A DNA stretch of 7,303 nucleotides from the NCBI GenBank assembly GCA_003644265.1, contig QNBX01000196.1, positions 1-7,303 of the forward strand, given 5' to 3'. Positions 1 through 5,394 of this stretch are shown in pieces. The position numbers and the translations under genes were made by a program. Position 1 is the stretch's first letter; every line of letters begins with the position of its first letter. The notes under the pieces were generated by a model. That model saw only the letters and a list, made by a program, of their open reading frames with translations, was not told the DNA's origin and ran no database searches. The stretch is from Planctomycetota bacterium. GTDB lineage: Bacteria > Planctomycetota > B15-G4.

Positions 1-1
1 G

Positions 2-889
2 ACCTGGCCCCGCTACGAGCTGAGCTACCAGGACGCGGACGGACAGGCGCAGACCATGGAGCTGCCGCTGACGATCGCCGACTGGGCCGCCAGCGAGGCG
101 CGCTTCAAGCGCCACTTCAGCGCGCTGCCCGAGGACGCACCGCAGCCGCTGCCCTTCCACGAGTACCTCGAGCGCAGCGAACAGCAGCGCGCCGGCGCCA
201 CGCCGTTCATCCACGCGCTTGACGAGCAGCAGCACCTGACCCGCGTGCAGGTCGCCGACGAGATCGTGCAGCTGGCGACCGAGCGGCTCTCGCTCTGGCA
301 CAACCTGCGCCTGATGGCCGGTCTGGAGCTGGCGCCGGACGTGGCTAGCCGGCTGAGCCGTTCGCTGCAGGGCGAGCTGGACGGCAAGCTCGAGGCCCTG
401 CGCGCGGAGTACGAGGCCAAGCTCGCGTCGCTGCGCGAGCAGTACCCGCGGCTCATCTCGCGGCGCTTGGCCGAGGGCCTGCTGCGCCGCGGTCAGGGCG
501 CCGCCGGCGTGCAGCAGCTGCTGGCGGGAATCGACGTGTCGCCGGACGCGTTCGCGCGCGCTCAGGCGAGCGCGGGCGCCACGGCGGGCGCGGCCACGGC
601 CGAGGTCAGCCCCGCGCCGGACGAACAAGACGATGACTTTGCCGTCGAGGCCTTCATCGAGAGCGCGCGCTGCACGACCTGCAACGAGTGCACCGACCTG
701 AACGGCGAGCTCTTCGCCTACAACGACAAGAAGCAGGCCTACATCGCGGACCCGCGCGCGGGCAGCTTCCGCGAGCTGGTGCTGGCCGCGGAGCGTTGTC
801 CGGTGGAGATCATCCACCCGGGCACGCCGCTCGATCCGCAGGAGCGCGACCTTGACGAGTGGCGCGAGAGGGCCCAGCGCTTTGCGTGA
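2..889 (+). CDS. 2-oxoacid:ferredoxin oxidoreductase-like protein with C-terminal ferredoxin domain (5' partial)
   Basis: The frame is open to the left edge, so this is the last 295 residues of a larger protein; the ATG at 56 is internal, because the 18 codons before it read straight into the same fold (TWPRYELSYQDADGQ, then PLTIADWAASEARFKRHF). That stretch resembles a segment I recall from large pyruvate/2-oxoacid:ferredoxin oxidoreductase-type proteins; this is recognition from memory, not a search. Residues about 118-149 are charged, helical and possibly coiled coil. Residues about 178-210 form an Ala-rich acidic linker. The tail is a ferredoxin-like domain with Cys at 224, 227, 230 and 266, that is CxxCxxC, 35 residues, then CP, the spacing of single [4Fe-4S] ferredoxins. 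Expected role: a cytoplasmic oxidoreductase or electron carrier feeding the Rnf complex encoded next. Its stop overlaps the likely rnfC start by 8 bases, implying translational coupling. The Fe-S domain is secure; the substrate cannot be told. Confidence 0.72.
   Translation, partial: TWPRYELSYQDADGQAQTMELPLTIADWAASEARFKRHFSALPEDAPQPLPFHEYLERSEQQRAGATPFIHALDEQQHLTRVQVADEIVQLATERLSLWHNLRLMAGLELAPDVASRLSRSLQGELDGKLEALRAEYEAKLASLREQYPRLISRRLAEGLLRRGQGAAGVQQLLAGIDVSPDAFARAQASAGATAGAATAEVSPAPDEQDDDFAVEAFIESARCTTCNECTDLNGELFAYNDKKQAYIADPRAGSFRELVLAAERCPVEIIHPGTPLDPQERDLDEWRERAQRFA
866..872 (+). promoter_or_regulatory. Candidate ribosome binding site for rnfC
   Basis: GAGAGGG lies 9 bases before the TTG at 882, inside the end of the preceding gene. 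It supports the 882 start. A rival AGGAG at 840-844 lies 7 bases before another in-frame TTG at 852, which would add ten residues and enlarge the overlap to 38 bases. Homology to the usual short RnfC N-terminus favours 882. Confidence 0.5.
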
Positions 890-2222
890 ACCCGCCCTGG
901 CCAGGACGCTCAGGTTCCGACACGGCGTGCACCCGCCGGAGCTGAAGGCGCTCACGGCCGCGCTGCCCATCCGCCGCATGCCCTTTCCGGACGAGCTGGT
1001 GTTGCCCCTGCGCCAGCACCTGGGCAAGCCCGCGCGGCTGCTGGCGCGCGTGGGCGACGCGGTGGAGCGCGGCGACAAGCTGGCCGCGGCGGACGGCTTC
1101 GTCTCGGTGCCGGTGCACGCCTCGGCCACCGGCGTGGTCAGCGAGGTGGGGCTGGTGCCGCACCCCGACGGCGGCTTCGAACCCGGGCTGCGCATCGCCG
1201 TCGAGCCCTGGTCGGCGCAGCGCCCGCGGTCGCGCTTGGTGCCGGAGTGGGAGCAGCTCTCGCCGCCTCAGCTCGTGGCGGCGGTGCAGGACGCGGGCGT
1301 GGTGGGGCTGGGCGGCGCGGCCTTTCCGACGCACGTCAAGCTGTCGCCGCCCGAGGGCAAGCGCGTGCGGCAGATCGTGCTCAACGGCTGCGAGTGCGAG
1401 CCGTACCTGACCACCGACCACCGCACCATGGTGGAGTACCCCGAGCGCGTGCTGACCGGGCTGCGCATCATGATGCGCTGCCTCGGCGTCGAGCGCGCCC
1501 TGATCGGCATCGAGCGCAACAAGCCCGACGCCATCGAGGCCATCTCCGCGGTCCTGCCGAGCGACCTCGACGTGCGCGTGCAGCCGCTCACCGTCAAGTA
1601 CCCGCAGGGCGCCGAGAAGATGCTGATCAAGGCGCTGCTCGGCGTGGAGGTGCCCTCGGGCGGGTTGCCGTTGGAGCTCGGCGTGCTGGTGCAGAACGTG
1701 GCCTCGGCCGCGACCATCGCCGAGGTCTTCGAGACCGGCCTGCCGCTGGTGGAGCGCATCGTCACCGTGACCGGGCGCGGCGTGGCCCGGCCCGCCAACC
1801 TGATCGTCCCGCTCGGCGTGAAGCTGCGCGATGTGTTCGAGGCCTGCGGCGGCCTGACCGACGACGCGGCCGAGGTCGTGCTGGGCGGCCCCATGATGGG
1901 CGCCGCCGTGGCCAACCTCGACGCCCCCGTGCTCAAGGGCAGCACCGGCGTGGTGGTGCTGACCGAGCAGGACTGCCGTCAGCGCGAGGTCTACGCCTGC
2001 ATCCGCTGCGGTCGCTGCCTCGAGTCCTGCCCGGTGTTCCTTGACCCGCAGCGCCTGGGGGCCTTGGCCGGCGCCCGGCGTTACGAGTCCATGCGCGCGC
2101 TGCACCTGTCCGACTGCATGCTCTGCGGCTGCTGCTCGTATGCCTGCCCGTCCCACATCCCGCTGAGCCAGCTGTTCCGGGTCTCGCGGGACGCGCTGCG
2201 GCGGCAGGAGGCCACGGCGTGA
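882..2222 (+). CDS. rnfC: Rnf electron transport complex subunit C (RnfC)
   Basis: RnfC is the peripheral cytoplasmic subunit that exchanges electrons with NAD(H) and passes them through Fe-S clusters to the membrane part of Rnf. The 446-residue product shows the family signature GVHPPE at 15-20. A biotinyl/lipoyl-like beta region follows (about 45-105). The Gly-rich nucleotide/FMN segment GLGGAAFPTHVKL is at 142-154, and NGCECEPYLTTDHR at 168-181. GGPMMG is at 335-340, and two [4Fe-4S] motifs close the protein: CIRCGRCLESCP (C373, 376, 379, 383) and CMLCGCCSYACP (C412, 415, 418, 422, with an extra C417). Length is normal for the shorter RnfC forms that lack the long Ala/Lys-rich C-terminal tail of enterobacteria. 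The start is a TTG chosen because it puts GVHPPE near residue 15, as in relatives; a TTG at 852 is the alternative. Its stop overlaps rnfD by four bases (GTGA). Assignment is secure; only the start is open. Confidence 0.96.
   Translation: MREPALARTLRFRHGVHPPELKALTAALPIRRMPFPDELVLPLRQHLGKPARLLARVGDAVERGDKLAAADGFVSVPVHASATGVVSEVGLVPHPDGGFEPGLRIAVEPWSAQRPRSRLVPEWEQLSPPQLVAAVQDAGVVGLGGAAFPTHVKLSPPEGKRVRQIVLNGCECEPYLTTDHRTMVEYPERVLTGLRIMMRCLGVERALIGIERNKPDAIEAISAVLPSDLDVRVQPLTVKYPQGAEKMLIKALLGVEVPSGGLPLELGVLVQNVASAATIAEVFETGLPLVERIVTVTGRGVARPANLIVPLGVKLRDVFEACGGLTDDAAEVVLGGPMMGAAVANLDAPVLKGSTGVVVLTEQDCRQREVYACIRCGRCLESCPVFLDPQRLGALAGARRYESMRALHLSDCMLCGCCSYACPSHIPLSQLFRVSRDALRRQEATA
2206..2211 (+). 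promoter_or_regulatory. Ribosome binding site for rnfD
   Basis: AGGAGG sits 7 bases before the GTG at 2219. It fixes the GTG, which overlaps the rnfC stop in a GTGA arrangement, as the rnfD start. Confidence 0.7.
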
Positions 2223-3235
2223 GCGCGCGCGAGCTCATCGTCAGCGCGTCGCCTCACCTGGCGAGTCCGGACAGCACGCCGCGCATCATGTGGAACGTGG
2301 TGGGCAGCCTGGTGCCGGTGGTGGCCGCCTCCGCCTGGTTCTTCGGGCCCAGCGCGCTGCTGGTGATCCTGGCGGCGACGGCCGGCGCGCTGCTGCCCGA
2401 GCGCGTGTGGGGTTCCTCGGGCAGCCTGGCCGACGGGTCCGCCGCCATCACCGGCCTGCTGCTGGGCCTGACGCTGCCGCCCGGGCTGCCGCTGTGGATG
2501 GCGTTTCTGGGCGGCGCCTTCGGCATCGGCCTGGGCAAGCTCGTGTTCGGCGGGCTGGGGCACAACGTCTTCAACCCGGCGCTGCTGGGGCGGGCCTTTC
2601 TGCAGGCGGCCTTCCCCGTGGCGCTGACGACCTATCCCGCGGTGGGCCTGGGCGCCGGCGTCCACAGCTGGTGGAGCCTGCGCGGCGACAACTTCGCGCT
2701 GCCGCTCATGAGCCCGCGGCCCGACGTGATCAGCGCGGCCACGCCGCTGGGCCTGATGAAGTTCGAGGGCACGGGCACCGAGCTGAGCGATCTGTTCCTG
2801 GGCTCCACCGGCGGCTCGCTGGGGGAGACCTCGAGCCTGGTGATCCTGATCTGCGGCGCCTACCTCGCGGTGCGCAGGTACCTCGAGTGGCGCATCCCCG
2901 TCAGCATCTTCGCGTCGGTGGCGCTGCTGGGCGGCGCGGTCTGGCTGCTGAGTGATCGGGCCGACCCCGACCCGCTGTTCCTGCTCTGCTCCGGTGGCCT
3001 GATGCTGGGCGCGACCTACATGGCCACCGACATGGTCACCTCCCCGACCACGCACGCCGGCTGCTGGATCTTCGGCGCGGGCATCGGCGCGCTGGTGGTG
3101 CTGATCCGGTTCTGGGGCGGTCTGGCCGAGGGCGTGATGTACGCCATCTTGCTGATGAACGCGCTGGTGCCCTTCATCAACCGGGCCACGCGCCCGCGGG
3201 TGTTCGGCGCGCGCCCCGTGAGGGTCGAGCCATGA
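2219..3235 (+). CDS. rnfD: Rnf electron transport complex subunit D (RnfD)
   Basis: RnfD is the polytopic membrane subunit, homologous to NqrB, that carries covalent FMN and takes part in ion translocation. The 338-residue protein opens with ELIVSASPHLASPDST, typical of the family N-terminus. Many hydrophobic stretches follow (about 27-58, 75-130, 204-221, 227-244, 252-270 and 282-320). The family segment GHNVFNPALLGRAFL is at 114-128. The flavinylation region reads SAATPL at 172-177, so Thr175 is the expected FMN site; the commoner form is SGATP, and here the Gly is Ala. The late motif MATDMVTSPTTHAG (268-281) is also typical of RnfD/NqrB. The GTG start has a strong AGGAGG site and a four-base overlap with rnfC, and the stop overlaps rnfG as ATGA. 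FMN would be attached by the ApbE encoded downstream. Assignment is firm. Confidence 0.97.
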   Translation: MSARELIVSASPHLASPDSTPRIMWNVVGSLVPVVAASAWFFGPSALLVILAATAGALLPERVWGSSGSLADGSAAITGLLLGLTLPPGLPLWMAFLGGAFGIGLGKLVFGGLGHNVFNPALLGRAFLQAAFPVALTTYPAVGLGAGVHSWWSLRGDNFALPLMSPRPDVISAATPLGLMKFEGTGTELSDLFLGSTGGSLGETSSLVILICGAYLAVRRYLEWRIPVSIFASVALLGGAVWLLSDRADPDPLFLLCSGGLMLGATYMATDMVTSPTTHAGCWIFGAGIGALVVLIRFWGGLAEGVMYAILLMNALVPFINRATRPRVFGARPVRVEP

Positions 3236-3876
3236 CCGTCACCCAGGGGCCCGCGCCGGTCCGCTCCCTGCGCTTGGTGTCCACGCTCAGCGTGGCCGGT
3301 GCGGTCATGGGGCTGGCGTTGGTGAGCGTGCACCGCGCCACCGAGCCGGCCATCCTGGCGCACCAGGAGCGCGTGCTGCAGGCGGCCATTCGCGAGGTGC
3401 TCGGGCAGCCGGCGCGCTTCGAGACGCTCTACGTGGTCGCGGGCGGCCTGAGCGCTTCGCCGCCCACCGAGCCCGGCAGCGGCGAGCGCGTGCACCTGGG
3501 CTTCGACGCGCAGGACCGGCCCCTGGGCTTCGCCATCGCCGCCGCTGAGCCCGGCTTCCAGGACCAGGTGCGGCTGCTGTTCGGCTTCGATCCGAGCAGC
3601 GGGCGGCTGCTGGGCATGAAGGTGCTGGAGAGCAAGGAGACCCCTGGGCTGGGGGACAAGATCGAGAAGGACGCCGCCTTCGTGGGGCAATTTGTCGGTG
3701 CGCGGGCGCCGCTGCTGGGCGTGAAGCCGGGGCGAGGCAGCGGCGAGGACCCTCGCGAGGTGGACCTGATCACCGGCGCGACGATCTCCTCGCGCACGGT
3801 GGTGTCGATCATCAACAAGGCGCTGGAGCGGCTCGGTCCTGCGCTCGAGTCCTACGCGGCAGAGGGCGGGCCATGA
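3232..3876 (+). CDS. rnfG: Rnf electron transport complex subunit G (RnfG), covalent-FMN protein
   Basis: RnfG, homologous to NqrC, is anchored by one N-terminal helix and exposes an FMN-binding domain to the periplasm, where FMN is bound by a phosphoester to Thr. The 214-residue product has a single hydrophobic segment at about 13-33 (LRLVSTLSVAGAVMGLALVS). The conserved KETPGLGDKI stretch is at 135-144. The flavinylation motif TGATISS is at 181-187, making Thr184 the acceptor. Length is usual for the family. The ATG overlaps the rnfD stop (ATGA), with GAGGG at 3220-3224 as ribosome binding site. The stop overlaps rnfE in the same way. Residues 71-90 are a Gly/Ser/Pro-rich loop between the helix and the FMN-binding domain. 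Flavinylation by the local ApbE follows from family knowledge. Assignment is firm. Confidence 0.96.
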   Translation: MTVTQGPAPVRSLRLVSTLSVAGAVMGLALVSVHRATEPAILAHQERVLQAAIREVLGQPARFETLYVVAGGLSASPPTEPGSGERVHLGFDAQDRPLGFAIAAAEPGFQDQVRLLFGFDPSSGRLLGMKVLESKETPGLGDKIEKDAAFVGQFVGARAPLLGVKPGRGSGEDPREVDLITGATISSRTVVSIINKALERLGPALESYAAEGGP

Positions 3877-4604
3877 AGGCCACCAGCCCGCAACAGGACC
3901 TGCTGCGCGGTATCTGGCGCGAGAACCCCGTGCTGATCCAGATGCTCGGCCTGTGCCCGGCGCTGGCGGTGACCAACTCGGTCAAGAACAGCCTGGCCAT
4001 GGGGCTGGCGACCTGCTTCGTGCTGTGTGGGTCGAGCGTGCTGGTGTCGCTCTGCCGGCGGCTGATCCCGCACGAGGTGCGCATCTCCACCTACATCCTG
4101 ATCATCGCCACCTTCGTGAGCGTGGCGGACATGAGCCTGGCCGCCCTGGCGCCCGAGGTGCACAAGCAGCTGGGCGCGTTCATCGCGCTGATCGTGGTGA
4201 ACTGCATGATCCTCGGGCGGCAGGAGGCCTTCGCGTCCAAGCGGCCGGTGGGGCGCGCGCTGCTCGACGCGCTCGGGACGGGCGGCGGCTTCGTGATCGC
4301 CATCGTCGCCATGGGCGTGGTGCGTGAGCTGCTCGGCAGCGGCTCGCTGTTGGGCGTCCCGGTTCTGGGTCCGGACTTCGAGCCCTGGATCGTGATGATC
4401 CTGCCGCCGGGCGGCTTCCTGACCCTGGGCTTCCTGCTGCTGGCGCTGAACGCACGCGCGGCGCGGCGCGAGCGGCGGCAGCTCGCCACGAGGGAGGGCG
4501 CGACCTCAGCCGCATTGCCCAGCGCGCTCGCTGCGGGGGCTGCGCGCGGTGATGCTCGCGGTGATGCTCGCGGTGATGCCGCGGCAAGGGAGGGCGCGAG
4601 ATGA
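3873..4604 (+). CDS. rnfE: Rnf electron transport complex subunit E (RnfE)
   Basis: RnfE, homologous to NqrD, is a six-helix membrane subunit that pairs with RnfA in inverted topology; the two share a Cys-ligated iron or [2Fe-2S] centre in mid-membrane. Diagnostic features are ENPVLIQMLGLCPALAVTNS at 17-36, with the cluster ligand Cys28, and VVNCMILGRQEAFASK at 108-123, with the second ligand Cys111. GVVRELLG follows at 148-155, and PPGGFL at 178-183. The core ends near residue 195, and a hydrophilic tail of roughly 48 residues follows, rich in Arg, Ala, Gly and Asp. It includes a GDAR repeat at 226-236 that comes from a 12-base tandem repeat in the DNA, so part of the tail looks like recent slippage growth. 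The ATG overlaps the rnfG stop; GAGGG lies at 3862-3866. The end overlaps rnfA as ATGA. Confidence 0.96.
   Translation: MKATSPQQDLLRGIWRENPVLIQMLGLCPALAVTNSVKNSLAMGLATCFVLCGSSVLVSLCRRLIPHEVRISTYILIIATFVSVADMSLAALAPEVHKQLGAFIALIVVNCMILGRQEAFASKRPVGRALLDALGTGGGFVIAIVAMGVVRELLGSGSLLGVPVLGPDFEPWIVMILPPGGFLTLGFLLLALNARAARRERRQLATREGATSAALPSALAAGAARGDARGDARGDAAAREGAR
4546..4581 (+). repeat. 12-base tandem repeat in the rnfE tail, three copies
   Basis: The unit GCGGTGATGCTC occurs twice exactly and a third time ending in CG. It is in frame and encodes the GDAR repeats at the RnfE C-terminus. Near-identity of the copies suggests replication slippage; being a multiple of three, copy changes would keep the frame and the downstream ATGA coupling to rnfA. 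Confidence 0.9.
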
Positions 4605-5179
4605 GCGACCTGCTCTGGATCCTGCTCTCCGCCATGGTGATCAACAACTTCACCCTGGCCCTGTTCCTCGGGCTGTGTCCGTTCATGGGCGTGTCGGGGC
4701 GCGTCTCCACCGCGCTGCGCATGGGCCTGGCCAACATCTTCGTGCTGGTGATCACGTCGATCTGCGCCTGGTTCCTGAACACCTACGTGCTCCCGTCGGC
4801 GCCCTACCTGCGCATCATCTGCTTCATCGTCGTGATCGCGTCGCTGGTGCAGATCGTCGAGATGGCGATCAAGAAGCTGAGCCCGCTGTTGTTCCAGCAG
4901 CTCGGCATCTACCTGCCGTTGATCACGACCAACTGCGCCATCCTGGGCTTGGCGATCTTCCAGACCAACCGGGGCTACGGCTTCGTCGAGGGGCTGGCCT
5001 TCGCGCTCGGGGCCGGCCTGGGTCTGACGCTGGCGTTGGTGTTGATGGCGTCCATCCGTGAGGACGCCGAGCTGGCCCCCGTGCCCCGCGTGGCCCGCGG
5101 CATGGCGCTGGTGCTGATCATCGCCGGCAGCCTGTCGCTGGCGTTCATGGGCTTCGCGGGCCTGGGGAGTCCGACATGA
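4601..5179 (+). CDS. rnfA: Rnf electron transport complex subunit A (RnfA)
   Basis: RnfA, homologous to NqrE, is the six-helix partner of RnfE. The 192-residue length is exactly typical. It shows VINNFTLALFLGLCPFMG at 13-30, with ligand Cys26, and PLITTNCAILGLAIF at 106-120, with ligand Cys112. Together with RnfE Cys28 and Cys111 these would complete the four-Cys iron site in the membrane, by analogy with the solved Na+-NQR and Rnf structures. MGLANIFVLVITS (41-53) is a further family segment. The ATG overlaps the rnfE stop and has AGGGAGGG at 4587-4594 as ribosome binding site. In many Rnf operons rnfB comes next; here a small Cys-rich gene does, starting within the rnfA stop (ATGA). Assignment is very secure. 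Confidence 0.97.
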   Translation: MSDLLWILLSAMVINNFTLALFLGLCPFMGVSGRVSTALRMGLANIFVLVITSICAWFLNTYVLPSAPYLRIICFIVVIASLVQIVEMAIKKLSPLLFQQLGIYLPLITTNCAILGLAIFQTNRGYGFVEGLAFALGAGLGLTLALVLMASIREDAELAPVPRVARGMALVLIIAGSLSLAFMGFAGLGSPT

Positions 5180-5394
5180 ATGAGCTGCTCGCCGTGCTCG
5201 TGACCGTGGCCTTGTTCGTCGCCTTTGGGCTGCTGTGGCGCGCCCCCCGGGGTTGCGCCGGTGAGGGCGGCTGCGCGTCCGGCCACACGTCCAGCGACAC
5301 GTCCGGCCACACGTCGTGCGGCGACGGCGACTGCCGCGCGAAACGATCTCAGGCAGCGACCGAAGCCTTGGAGTCCAAACATGCACGCAGCTGA
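5176..5394 (+). CDS. Small Cys/His-rich single-helix membrane protein, possibly an NqrM-like assembly factor
   Basis: The 72-residue product is not a family I can name from sequence alone. It begins with a hydrophobic helix (residues 2-21), followed by WRAPR and a soluble tail with four cysteines (27, 33, 48, 53) and two histidines (37, 45) in GC..GGC..GHT..SGHTSCGDGDC order. The remainder (54-72) is polar. That plan (N-terminal helix, four Cys, about 70 residues, next to apbE) recalls NqrM, the small protein needed to mature the Fe site of NqrD/NqrE in Na+-NQR, and also FeoB-associated Cys-rich membrane proteins. It lacks the CGGCG-type clusters of RnfB and is far too short to be RnfB, although it has RnfB's usual map position. 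The ATG overlaps the rnfA stop by four bases, and apbE starts inside its end. It is a real gene by position and coupling; metal binding is inference. Confidence 0.75.
   Translation: MNELLAVLVTVALFVAFGLLWRAPRGCAGEGGCASGHTSSDTSGHTSCGDGDCRAKRSQAATEALESKHARS
5276..5315 (+). repeat. 16-base direct repeat within the Cys/His-rich small gene
   Basis: CGTCCGGCCACACGTC occurs at 5276-5291 and again at 5300-5315, 24 bases apart. It is in frame and duplicates the peptide SGHTS around each His (residues 35-39 and 43-47). A partial third match (GACACGTC) lies between them. This suggests that the loop between the two Cys pairs grew by duplication. Confidence 0.85.
5370..5373 (+). promoter_or_regulatory. 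Ribosome binding site deciding the apbE start
   Basis: GGAG lies 7 bases before the ATG at 5381. It supports this ATG over upstream in-frame non-ATG starts as far back as 5225, which would overlap the small gene almost completely and lack a convincing site. Confidence 0.6.

Noticed and set aside
810..2156. 448-codon open frame on the - strand opposite rnfC
   Set aside because: Its product is a low-complexity His/Ala/Arg/Gln-rich string with no domain, typical of the antisense of high-GC coding DNA. The + strand is clearly rnfC.
4549..5061. + strand frame overlapping rnfA in another phase
   Set aside because: Its product is Arg/His/Gly-rich without motifs, while rnfA in the other frame matches its family throughout.
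5276..5325. Possible CRISPR-like repeat-spacer unit
   Set aside because: There are only two short copies, in frame inside a coding sequence, with a mean spacing of a few bases; it is a coding duplication.
5225..5380. Longer apbE reading frame starting at 5225
   Set aside because: This extension lies almost wholly within the Cys-rich small gene and has no good ribosome binding site; the ATG at 5381 has GGAG at the right spacing.
5176..5394. Truncated rnfB
   Set aside because: Position and N-terminal helix would fit, but there is no CGxCG cluster or 4Fe-4S pair, and the reading frame of apbE begins at once. Kept as a rival idea only.
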